Below, piece after piece: positions 1 through 13,043 of a stretch of 64,000 nt of DNA. Each line of letters opens with the position of its first letter. The first letter of the stretch is position 1. The notes beneath the pieces were generated by a model. The model was not told the origin of the DNA. It searched no databases and saw only the letters and a program-made list of their open reading frames with translations. The stretch lies in the NCBI GenBank assembly GCA_964036195.1, contig CAXIWS010000476.1, positions 124,001-188,000 of the forward strand, written 5' to 3'. The position numbers were made by a program, and so were the translations under genes. Origin of the DNA: Sphaerolaimus hirsutus (Eukaryota > Nematoda > Chromadorea > Monhysterida > Sphaerolaimidae).

Positions 1-3000
1 CAAAGTTGCGTAGCTGAGATTGTGCTCTATCAAAATCTACAAATGTTTTGGTGTGTTTGCCATAGCCACTTTATACCTAAGAAACAAAAACGTGAATAAA
101 TGTCAATTCTGGTTGATTGAATCACGATTCATGCCTTGACCATTCTTGGGAAAGGTGGTAGACATGCACCGTTGCGTAGCTAATATTGTGCTCTATCAAA
201 ATCTACAAACGTTTTGGTGTGTTTGCCATAGCCACTTTATACCTAAGAAACAAAATTGTGAATAAATGTCAATTCTGGCCGATTGAATCACGATTCACGC
301 CTTAACCATTCTTGGGAAAGGTGGTAGACATGCACTGTTGCGTAGCTGAGATTGTGCTCTATCAAAATCTACAAATGTTTTGGTGTGTTTGCATAGACAC
401 TTTATACCTAAGAAACAAAAACGTGAATAATTGTCAATTCTGGCCGATTGAATCACAATTCCTGCCTTAACCATTCTTGGGAAAAGTGGTAGACATGCAC
501 CGTTGCGTAGCTGAGATTGTGCTCTATCAAAATCTACAAATGTTTTGGTGTGTTTGCCATAGCCACTTTATACCTAAGAAACAAAAACGTGAATAAATGT
601 CAATTCTGGCTGATTGAATCACGATTCACGCCTTAACCATTCTTGGGAAAGGTGGTAGACATGCACCGTTGCATAGCTGAGATTGTGCTCTATCAAAATC
701 TACAAATGTTTTGGTGTGTTTGCCATAGCCACTTTATACCTAAGAAACAAAAACGTGAATAAATGTCAATTCTGGCCGATTGAATCACGATTCACGCCTT
801 AACCATTCTTGGGAAAGGTGGTAGACATGCACCATTGCGTAGCTGAGATTGTGCTCTATCAAAATCTACAAATGTTTTGGTGTGTTTGCCATAGCCACTT
901 TATACCTAAGAAACAAAAATGTGAATAAATGTCAATTCTGGCTGATTGAATCACGATTCATGCCTTGACCATTCTTGGGAAAGGTGGTAGACATGCACCA
1001 TTGCGTAGTTGAGATTGTGTTCTATCAAAATCTACAAACGTTTTGGTGTGTTTGCCATAGCCACTTTATACCTAAGAAACAAAAACTTGAATAAATGTCA
1101 ATTCTGGCCGATTGAATCACGATTCACGCCTTAACCATTCTTGGGAAGGGTATTAGACATGCAAAGTTGCGTAGCTGAGATTGTGCTCTATCAAAATCTA
1201 CAAATGTTTTGGTGTGTTTGCCATAGCCACTTTATACCTAAGAAACAAAAACGTGAATAAATGTCAATTCTGGCTGATTGAATCACGATTCACGCCTTAA
1301 CCATTCTTGGGAAAGGTGGTAGACATGCATCATTGCGTAGCTGAGATTGTGCTCTATCAAAATCTACAAACGTTTTGGTGTGTTTGCCATAGCCACTTTA
1401 CACCTAAGAAACAAAAACGTGAAGAAATGTCTATTCTGGCCGATTGAATCACGATTCACACCTTAACCATTCTTGGGAAAGGTGGTAGACATGCACCGTT
1501 GCGTAGCTGAGATTGTGCTCTATTAAAATCTACAAATGTTTTGGTGTGTTTGCCATATCCACTTTATACCTAAGAAACAAAAACTTGAATAAATGTCAAT
1601 TCTGGCCGATTGAATCACGATTCACGCCTTAACCATTCTTGGGAAGGGCGGTAGACATGCAAAGTTGCGTAGCTGAGATTGTGCTCTATCAAAATCTACA
1701 AATGTTTTGGTGTGTTTGCCATAGCCACTTTACACCTAAGAAACAAAAACGTGAATAAATGTCAATTCTGGCTGATTGAATCACGATTCACGCCCTCACC
1801 ATTCTTGGAAAAGGTGGTAGACATGCACCATTGCGTAGCTGAGATTGTGTTCTATCAAAATCTACAAACGTTTTGGTGTGTTTGCCATAGCCACTTTATA
1901 CCTAAGAAACAAAAACTTGAATAAATGTCAATTCTGGCCGATTGAATCACGATTCACGCCTTAACCATTCTTGGGAAGGGCGGTAGACATGCAAAGTTGC
2001 GTAGCTGAGATTGTGCTCTATCAAAATCTACAAATGTTTTGGTGTGTTTGCCATAGCCACTTTATACCTAAGAAACAAAAATGTGAATAAATGTCAATTC
2101 TGGCTGATTGAATCACGATTCATGCCTTGACCATTCTTGGGAAAGGTGGTAGACATGCACTGTTGCGTAGCTAATATTGTGCTCTATCAAAATCTACAAA
2201 CGTTTTGGTGTGTTTGCCATAGCCACTTTATAACTAAGAAACAAAAACGTGAAGAAATGTCTATTCTGGCCAATTGAATCACGATTCACGCCCTCACCAT
2301 TCTTGGGAAAGGTGGTAGACATGCACCATTGCGTAGCTGAGATTGTGTTCTATCAAAATCTACAAACGTTTTGGTGTGTTTGCCATAGCCACTTTATACC
2401 TAAGAAACAAAAACTTGAATAAATGTCAATTCTGGCCGATTGAATCACGATTCACGCCTTAACCATTCTTGGGAAGGGCAGTAGACATGCAAAGTTGCGT
2501 AGCTGAGATTGTGCTCTATCAAAATCTACAAATGTTTTGGTGTGTTTGCCATAGCCACTTTATACCTAAGAAACAAAAACGTGAATAAATGTCAATTCTG
2601 GCTGATTGAATCACGATTCACGCCTTAACCATTCTTGGGAAAGGTGGTAGACATGCAAAGTTGCGTAGCTGAGATTGTGCTCTATCAAAATCTACAAACG
2701 TTTTGGTGTGTTTGCCATAGCCACTTTATAACTAAGAAACAAAAGCGTGAAGAAATGTCTATTCTGGCCGATTGAATCACGATTCACGCCTTAATTATTC
2801 TTGGGAAAGGTGGTAGACATGCACCATTGCGTAGCTGAGATTGTGTTCTATCAAAATCTACAAACGTTTTGGTGTGTTTGCCATAGCCACTTTATACCTA
2901 AGAAACAAAAACTTGAATAAATGTCAATTCTGGCCGATTGAATCACGATTCACGCCTTAACCATTCTTGGGAAGGGTGATAGAAATGCAAAGTTGCGTAG

Positions 3001-4776
3001 CTGAGATTGTGCTCTATCAAAATCTACAAATGTTTTGGTGTGTTTGCCATAGCCACTTTATACCTAAGAAACAAAAACGTGAATAAATGTCAATTCTGGC
3101 TGATTGAATCACAATTCACGCCTTAACCATTCTTGGGAAAGGTGGTAGACATGCATCATTGCGTAGCTGAGATTGTGCTCTATCAAAATCTACAAACGTT
3201 TTGGTGTGTTTGCCATAGCCACTTTACACCTAAGAAACAAAAACGTGAAGAAATGTCTATTCTGGCCAATTGAATCACGATTCACGCCTTAACCATTCTT
3301 GGGAAAGGTGGTAGACATGCACCGTTGCGTAGCTGAGATTGTGCTCTATCAAAATCTACAAACGTTTTGGTGTGTTTGCCATAGCCACTTTATACCTAAG
3401 AAACAAAAACTTGAATAAATGTCAATTCTGGCCGATTGAATCACGATTCACGCCTTAACCATTCTTGGGAAGGGTGGTAGACATGCAAAGTTGCGTAGCT
3501 GAGATTGTGCTCTATCAAAATCTACAAATGTTTTGGTGTGTTTGCCATAGCCACTTTATACCTAAGAAACAAAAACGTGAATAAATGTCAATTCTGGCTG
3601 ATTGAATCACGATTCACGCTTAACCATTCTTGGGAAAGGTGGTAGACATGCATCATTGCGTAGCTGAGATTGTGCTCTATCAAAATCTACAAACGTTTTG
3701 GTGTGTTTGCCATAGCCACTTTACACCTAAGAAACAAAAACGTGAAGAAATGTCTATTCTGGCCGATTGAATCACGATTCACGCCTTAACCATTCTTGGG
3801 AAAGGTGGTAGACATGCACTGTTGCGTAGCTGAGATTGTGCTCTATCAAAATCTACAAATGTTTTGGTGTGTTTGCCATAGCCACTTTATACCTAAGAAA
3901 CAAAAATGTGAATAAATGTCAATTCTGGCTGATTGAATCACGATTCATGCCTTGACCATTCTTGGGAAAGGTGGTAGACATGCACCGTTGCGTAGCTAAT
4001 ATTGTGCTCTATCAAAATCTACAAACGTTTTGGTGTGTTTGCCATAGCCACTTTATACCTAAGAAACAAAAATGTGAATAAATGTCAATTCTGGCTGATT
4101 GAATCACGATTCACGCTTAACCATTCTTGGGAAAGGTGGTAGACATGCATCATTGCGTAGCTGAGATTGTGCTCTATCAAAATCTACAAACGTTTTGGTG
4201 TGTTTGCCATAGCCACTTTACACCTAAGAAACAAAAACGTGAAGAAATGTCTATTCTGGCCGATTGAATCACGATTCACGCCTTAACCATTCTTGGGAAA
4301 GGTGGTAGACATGCACTGTTGCGTAGCTGAGATTGTGCTCTATCAAAATCTACAAATGTTTTGGTGTGTTTGCCATAGCCACTTTATACCTAAGAAACAA
4401 AAATGTGAATAAATGTCAATTCTGGCTGATTGAATCACGATTCATGCCTTGACCATTCTTGGGAAAGGTGGTAGACATGCACCGTTGCGTAGCTAATATT
4501 GTGCTCTATCAAAATCTACAAACGTTTTGGTGTGTTTGCCATAGCCACTTTATACCTAAGAAACAAAAACTTGAATAAATGTCAATTCTGGCCGATTGAA
4601 TCACGATTCACGCCTTAACCATTCTTGGGAAGGGTGGTAGACATGCAAAGTTGCGTAGCTGAGATTGCGCTCTATCAAAATCTACAAATGTTTTGGTGTG
4701 TTTGCCATAGCCACTTTATACCTAAGAAACAAAAACGTGAATAAATGTCAATTCTGGCTGATTGAATCACGATTCA

Positions 4777-7700
4777 CGCTTAACCATTCTTGGGAAAAGT
4801 GATAGACATGCATCATTGCGTAGCTGAGATTGTGCTCTATCAAAATCTACAAACGTTTTGGTGTGTTTGCCATAGCCACTTTACACCTAAGAAACAAAAA
4901 CGTGAAGAAATGTCTATTCTGGCCGATTGAATCACGATTCACGCCTTAACCATTCTTGGGAAAGGTGGTAGACATGCACTGTTGCGTAGCTGAGATTGTG
5001 CTCTATCAAAATCTACAAATGTTTTGGTGTGTTTGCCATAGCCACTTTATACCTAAGAAACAAAAATGTGAATAAATGTCAATTCTGGCTGATTGAATCA
5101 CGATTCATGCCTTGACCATTCTTGGGAAAGGTGGTAGACATGCACCGTTGCGTAGCTAATATTGTGCTCTATCAAAATCTACAAACGTTTTGGTGTGTTT
5201 GCCATAGCCACTTTATAACTAAGAAACAAAAACGTGAAGAAATGTCTATTCTGGCCAATTGAATCACGATTCACACCTTAACCATTCTTGGGAAAGGTGG
5301 TAGACATGCACCAATGCGTAGCTGAGATTGTGTTCTATCAAAATCTACAAACGTTTTGGTGTGTTTGCCATAGCCACTTTATACCTAAGAAACAAAAACT
5401 TGAATAAATGTCAATTCTGGCCGATTGAATCTTGATTCACGCCTTAACCATTCTTGGGAAGGGCGGTAGACATGCAAAGTTGCGTAGCTGAGATTGTGCT
5501 CTATCAAAATCTACAAATGTTTTGGTGTGTTTGCCATAGCCACTTTATACCTAAGAAACAAAAACGTGAATAAATGTCAATTCTGGCTGATTGAATCACG
5601 ATTCACGCCTTAACCATTCTTGGGAAAGGTGGTAGACATGCACCGTTGCGTAGCTGAGATTGTGCTCTATCAAAATCTACAAATGTTTTGGTGTGTTTGC
5701 CATAGCCACTTTATACCTAAGAAACAAAAATGTGAATAAATGTCAATTCTGGCTGATTGAATCACGATTCATGCCTTGACCATTCTTGGGAAAGGTTGTA
5801 GACATGCACCGTTGCGTAGCTAATATTGTGCTCTATCAAAATCTACAAACGTTTTGGTGTGTTTGCCATAGCCACTTTATACCTAAGAAACAAAAACTTG
5901 AATAAATGTCAATTCTGGCTGATTGAATCACGATTCATGCCTTGACCATTCTTGGGAAAGGTGGTAGACATGCACCGTTGCGTAGCTAATATTGTGCTCT
6001 ATCAAAATCTACAAACGTTTTGGTGTGTTTGCCATAGCCACTTTATACCTAAGAAACAAAAACTTGAATAAATGTCAATTCTGGCCGATTGAATCACGAT
6101 TCACGCCTTAACCATTCTTGGGAAGGGTGGTAGACATGCAAAGTTGCGTAGCTGAGATTGCGCTCTATCAAAATCTACAAATGTTTTGGTGTGTTTGCCA
6201 TAGCCACTTTATACCTAAGAAACAAAAACGTGAATAAATGTCAATTCTGGCTGATTGAATCACGATTCACGCTTAACCATTCTTGGGAAAAGTGATAGAC
6301 ATGCATCATTGCGTAGCTGAGATTGTGCTCTATCAAAATCTACAAACGTTTTGGTGTGTTTGCCATAGCCACTTTACACCTAAGAAACAAAAACGTGAAG
6401 AAATGTCTATTCTGGCTGATTGAATCACGATTCACGCCTTAACCATTCTTGGGAAAGGTGGTAGACATGCACTGTTGCGTAGCTGAGATTGTGCTCTATC
6501 AAAATCTACAAATGTTTTGGTGTGTTTGCCATAGCCACTTTATACCTAAGAAACAAAAATGTGAATAAATGTCAATTCTGGCTGATTGAATCACGATTCA
6601 TGCCTTGACCATTCTTGGGAAAGGTGGTAGACATGCACCGTTGCGTAGCTAATATTGTGCTCTATCAAAATCTACAAACGTTTTGGTGTGTTTGCCATAG
6701 CCACTTTATACCTAAGAAACAAAAACGTGAATAAATGTCAATTCTGGCTGATTGAATCACGATTCACGCTTAACCATTCTTGGGAAAGGTGGTAGACATG
6801 CATCATTGCGTAGCTGAGATTGTGCTCTATCAAAATCTACAAACGTTTTGGTGTGTTTGCCATAGCCACTTTACACCTAAGAAACAAAAACGTGAAGAAA
6901 TGTCTATTCTGGCCGATTGAATCACGATTCACGCCTTAACCATTCTTGGGAAAGGTGGTAGACATGCACTGTTGCGTAGCTGAGATTGTGCTCTATCAAA
7001 ATCTACAAATGTTTTGGTGTGTTTGCCATAGCCACTTTATACCTAAGAAACAAAAATGTGAATAAATGTCAATTCTGGCTGATTGAATCACGATTCATGC
7101 CTTGACCATTCTTGGGAAAGGTGGTAGACATGCACCGTTGCGTAGCTAATATTGTGCTCTATCAAAATCTACAAACGTTTTGGTGTGTTTGCCATAGCCA
7201 CTTTATACCTAAGAAACAAAAACTTGAATAAATGTCAATTCTGGCCGATTGAATCACGATTCACGCCTTAACCATTCTTGGGAAGGGTGGTAGACATGCA
7301 AAGTTGCGTAGCTGAGATTGCGCTCTATCAAAATCTACAAATGTTTTGGTGTGTTTGCCATAGCCACTTTATACCTAAGAAACAAAAACGTGAATAAATG
7401 TCAATTCTGGCTGATTGAATCACGATTCACGCTTAACCATTCTTGGGAAAAGTGATAGACATGCATCATTGCGTAGCTGAGATTGTGCTCTATCAAAATC
7501 TACAAACGTTTTGGTGTGTTTGCCATAGCCACTTTACACCTAAGAAACAAAAACGTGAAGAAATGTCTATTCTGGCCGATTGAATCACGATTCACGCCTT
7601 AACCATTCTTGGGAAAGGTGGTAGACATGCACTGTTGCGTAGCTGAGATTGTGCTCTATCAAAATCTACAAATGTTTTGGTGTGTTTGCCATAGCCACTT

Positions 7701-8530
7701 TATACCTAAGAAACAAAAATGTGAATAAATGTCAATTCTGGCTGATTGAATCACGATTCATGCCTTGACCATTCTTGGGAAAGGTGGTAGACATGCACCG
7801 TTGCGTAGCTAATATTGTGCTCTATCAAAATCTACAAACGTTTTGGTGTGTTTGCCATAGCCACTTTATAACTAAGAAACAAAAACGTGAAGAAATGTCT
7901 ATTCTGGCCAATTGAATCACGATTCACGCCTTAACCATTCTTGGGAAAGGTGGTAGACATGCACCAATGCGTAGCTGAGATTGTGTTCTATCAAAATCTA
8001 CAAACGTTTTGGTGTGTTTGCCATAGCCACTTTATACCTAAGAAACAAAAACTTGAATAAATGTCAATTCTGGCCGATTGAATCTTGATTCACGCCTTAA
8101 CCATTCTTGGGAAGGGCGGTAGACATGCAAAGTTGCGTAGCTGAGATTGTGCTCTATCAAAATCTACAAATGTTTTGGTGTGTTTGCCATAGCCACTTTA
8201 TACCTAAGAAACAAAAACGTGAATAAATGTCAATTCTGGCTGATTGAATCACGATTCACGCCTTAACCATTCTTGGGAAAGGTGGTAGACATGCACCGTT
8301 GCGTAGCTGAGATTGTGCTCTATCAAAATCTACAAATGTTTTGGTGTGTTTGCCATAGCCACTTTATACCTAAGAAACAAAAATGTGAATAAATGTCAAT
8401 TCTGGCTGATTGAATCACGATTCATGCCTTGACCATTCTTGGGAAAGGTTGTAGACATGCACCGTTGCGTAGCTAATATTGTGCTCTATCAAAATCTACA
8501 AACGTTTTGGTGTGTTTGCCATAGCCACTT
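4777..8530 (+). repeat. Higher-order satellite duplication, offset 2653 bp
   Basis: The variant cgcttaacc at 4777 and the aatcTTGATTC variant at 5431 recur 2653 bp later (7430 and 8084), equal to 16 monomers less three deleted bases. This is an earlier copy of the block also found at offset 3483. A further partial copy with TTGCGCTC at 6160 and cgcttaacc at 6270 lies between them. Boundaries are approximate. Confidence 0.75.
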
Positions 8531-11500
8531 TATACCTAAGAAACAAAAACATGAATAAATGTCAATTCTGGCCGATTGAATCACGATTCACGCCTTAACC
8601 ATTCTTGGGAAGGGTGGTAGACATGCAAAGTTGCATAGCTGAGATTGTGCTCTATCAAAATCTACAAATGTTTTGGTGTGTTTGCCATAGCCACTTTATA
8701 CCTAAGAAACAAAAACGTGAATAAATGTCAATTCTGGCTGATTGAATCACGATTCACGCTTAACCATTCTTGGGAAAGGTGGTAGACATGCATCATTGCG
8801 TAGCTGAGATTGTGCTCTATCAAAATCTACAAACGTTTTGGTGTGTTTGCCATAGCCACTTTACACCTAAGAAACAAAAACGTGAAGAAATGTCTATTCT
8901 GGCCGATTGAATCACGATTCACGCCTTAACCATTCTTGGGAAAGGTGGTAGACATGCACTGTTGCGTAGCTGAGATTGTGCTCTATCAAAATCTACAAAT
9001 GTTTTGGTGTGTTTGCCATAGCAACTTTATACCTAAGAAACAAAAATGTGAATAAATGTCAATTCTGGCTGATTGAATCATGATTCATGCCTTGACCATT
9101 CTTGGGAAAGGTGGTAGACATGCACCGTTGCGTAGCTAATATTGTGCTCTATCAAAATCTACAAACGTTTTGGTGTGTTTGCCATAGCCACTTTATACCT
9201 AAGAAACAAAAACTTGAATAAATGTCAATTCTGGCCGATTGAATCACGATTCACGCCTTAACCATTCTTGGGAAGGGTGGTAGACATGCAAAGTTGCGTA
9301 GCTGAGATTGTGCTCTATCAAAATCTACAAATGTTTTGGTGTGTTTGCCATAGCCACTTTATACCTAAGAAACAAAAACGTGAATAAATGTCAATTCTGG
9401 CTGATTGAATCACGATTCACGCTTAACCATTCTTGGGAAAGGTAGTAGACATGCATCATTGCGTAGCTGAGATTGTGCTCTATCAAAATCTACAAACGTT
9501 TTGGTGTGTTTGCCATAGCCACTTTACACCTAAGAAACAAAAACGTGAAGAAATGTCTATTCTGGTTGATTGAATCACGATTCACGCCTTAACCATTCTT
9601 GGGAAAGGTGGTAGACATGCACCGTTGCGTAACTAATATTGTGCTCTATCAAAATCTACAAACGTTTTGGTGTGTTTGCCATAGCCACTTTATAACTAAG
9701 AAACAAAAACGTGAAGAAATGTCTATTCTGGCCGATTGAATCACGATTCACGCCTTAACCATTCTTGGGAAAGGTGGTAGACATGCACCATTGCGTAGCT
9801 GAGATTGTGTTCTATCAAAATCTACAAACGTTTTGGTGTGTTTGCCATAGCCACTTTATACCTAAGAAACAAAAACTTGAATAAATGTCAATTCTGGCCG
9901 ATTGAATCACAATTCACGCCTTAACCATTCTTGGGAAAGGTGGTAGACATGCACTGTTGCGTAGCTGAGATTGTGCTCTATCAAAATCTACAAATGTTTT
10001 GGTGTGTTTGCCATAGCCACTTTATACCTAAGAAACAAAAATGTGAATAAATGTCAATTCTGGCTGATTGAATCACGATTCATGCCTTGACCATTCTTGG
10101 GAAAGGTGGTAGACATGCACCGTTGCGTAACTAATATTGTGCTCTATCAAAATCTACAAACGTTTTGGTGTGTTTGCCATAGCCACTTTATAACTAAGAA
10201 ACAAAAACGTGAAGAAATGTCTATTCTGGCCGATTGAATCACGATTCACGCCTTAACCATTCTTGGGAAAGGTGGTAGACATGCACCGTTGCGTAACTAA
10301 TATTGTGCTCTATCAAAATCTACAAACGTTTTGGTGTGTTTGCCATAGCCACTTTATAACTAAGAAACAAAAACGTGAAGAAATGTCTATTCTGGCCGAT
10401 TGAATCACGATTCACGCCTTAACCATTCTTGGGAAAGGTGGTAGACATGCACTGTTGCGTAGCTGAGATTGTGCTCTATCAAAATCTACAAATGTTTTGG
10501 TGTGTTTGCCATAGCCACTTTATACCTAAGAAACAAAAATGTGAATAAATGTCAATTCTGGCTGATTGAATCACGATTCATGCCTTGACCATTCTTGGGA
10601 AAGGTGGTAGACATGCACCGTTGCGTAGCTAATATTGTGCTCTATCAAAATCTACAAACGTTTTGGTGTGTTTGCCATAGCCACTTTATACCTAAGAAAC
10701 AAAAACTTGAATAAATGTCAATTCTGGCCGATTGAATCACGATTCACGCCTTAACCATTCTTGGGAAGGGTGGTAGACATGCAAAGTTGCGTAGCTGAGA
10801 TTGCGCTCTATCAAAATCTACAAATGTTTTGGTGTGTTTGCCATAGCCACTTTATACCTAAGAAACAAAAACGTGAATAAATGTCAATTCTGGCTGATTG
10901 AATCACGATTCACGCTTAACCATTCTTGGGAAAAGTGATAGACATGCATCATTGCGTAGCTGAGATTGTGCTCTATCAAAATCTACAAACGTTTTGGTGT
11001 GTTTGCCATAGCCACTTTACACCTAAGAAACAAAAACGTGAAGAAATGTCTATTCTGGCCGATTGAATCACGATTCACGCCTTAACCATTCTTGGGAAAG
11101 GTGGTAGACATGCACTGTTGCGTAGCTGAGATTGTGCTCTATCAAAATCTACAAATGTTTTGGTGTGTTTGCCATAGCCACTTTATACCTAAGAAACAAA
11201 AATGTGAATAAATGTCAATTCTGGCTGATTGAATCACGATTCATGCCTTGACCATTCTTGGGAAAGGTGGTAGACATGCACCGTTGCGTAGCTAATATTG
11301 TGCTCTATCAAAATCTACAAACGTTTTGGTGTGTTTGCCATAGCCACTTTATAACTAAGAAACAAAAACGTGAAGAAATGTCTATTCTGGCCAATTGAAT
11401 CACGATTCACGCCTTAACCATTCTTGGGAAAGGTGGTAGACATGCACCAATGCGTAGCTGAGATTGTGTTCTATCAAAATCTACAAACGTTTTGGTGTGT

Positions 11501-13043
11501 TTGCCATAGCCACTTTATACCTAAGAAACAAAAACTTGAATAAATGTCAATTCTGGCCGATTGAATCTTGATTCACGCCTTAACCATTCTTGGGAAGGGC
11601 GGTAGACATGCAAAGTTGCGTAGCTGAGATTGTGCTCTATCAAAATCTACAAATGTTTTGGTGTGTTTGCCATAGCCACTTTATACCTAAGAAACAAAAA
11701 CGTGAATAAATGTCAATTCTGGCTGATTGAATCACGATTCACGCCTTAACCATTCTTGGGAAAGGTGGTAGACATGCACCGTTGCGTAGCTGAGATTGTG
11801 CTCTATCAAAATCTACAAATGTTTTGGTGTGTTTGCCATAGCCACTTTATACCTAAGAAACAAAAATGTGAATAAATGTCAATTCTGGCTGATTGAATCA
11901 CGATTCATGCCTTGACCATTCTTGGGAAAGGTTGTAGACATGCACCGTTGCGTAGCTAATATTGTGCTCTATCAAAATCTACAAACGTTTTGGTGTGTTT
12001 GCCATAGCCACTTTATACCTAAGAAACAAAAACTTGAATAAATGTCAATTCTGGCCGATTGAATCACGATTCACGCCTTAACCATTCTTGGGAAGGGTGG
12101 TAGACATGCAAAGTTGCATAGCTGAGATTGTGCTCTATCAAAATCTACAAATGTTTTGGTGTGTTTGCCATAGCCACTTTATACCTAAGAAACAAAAACG
12201 TGAATAAATGTCAATTCTGGCTGATTGAATCACGATTCACGCTTAACCATTCTTGGGAAAGGTGGTAGACATGCATCATTGCGTAGCTGAGATTGTGCTC
12301 TATCAAAATCTACAAACGTTTTGGTGTGTTTGCCATAGCCACTTTACACCTAAGAAACAAAAACGTGAAGAAATGTCTATTCTGGTTGATTGAATCACGA
12401 TTCACGCCTTAACCATTCTTGGGAAAGGTGGTAGACATGCACTGTTGCGTAGCTGAGATTGTGCTCTATCAAAATCTACAAATGTTTTGGTGTGTTTGCC
12501 ATAGCAACTTTATACCTAAGAAACAAAAATGTGAATAAATGTCAATTCTGGCTGATTGAATCATGATTCATGCCTTGACCATTCTTGGGAAAGGTGGTAG
12601 ACATGCACCGTTGCGTAGCTAATATTGTGCTCTATCAAAATCTACAAACGTTTTGGTGTGTTTGCCATAGCCACTTTATACCTAAGAAACAAAAACTTGA
12701 ATAAATGTCAATTCTGGCCGATTGAATCACGATTCACGCCTTAACCATTCTTGGGAAGGGTGGTAGACATGCAAAGTTGCGTAGCTGAGATTGTGCTCTA
12801 TCAAAATCTACAAATGTTTTGGTGTGTTTGCCATAGCCACTTTATACCTAAGAAACAAAAACGTGAATAAATGTCAATTCTGGCTGATTGAATCACGATT
12901 CACGCTTAACCATTCTTGGGAAAGGTAGTAGACATGCATCATTGCGTAGCTGAGATTGTGCTCTATCAAAATCTACAAACGTTTTGGTGTGTTTGCCATA
13001 GCCACTTTACACCTAAGAAACAAAAACGTGAAGAAATGTCTAT
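6900..13043 (+). repeat. Higher-order satellite duplication, offset 3483 bp
   Basis: A block of about 2.66 kb (16 monomers), roughly 6900-9560, recurs at about 10383-13043, an offset of 3483 bp, equal to 21 monomers less three one-base deletions. Shared rare variants confirm it: TTGCGCTC at 7320 and 10803, aatcTTGATTC at 8084 and 11567, ggtTGTAGAC near 8448 and 11931, and the cgcttaacc deletions at 7430/8757/9420 and 10913/12240/12903. Edges are estimated by eye from the first mismatching variants. Confidence 0.85.

Noticed and set aside
1679-1924. Open frames of 81-115 codons inside the satellite (also at 13952, 14616, 15446, 16276, 17106, 19926, 20590, 21088, 21420, 22250, 39380, 39546)
   Set aside because: They arise where monomer variants lack a stop. 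The 166-bp period changes frame at each monomer, there is no start or promoter context, and the inverted and variant monomers do not keep them.
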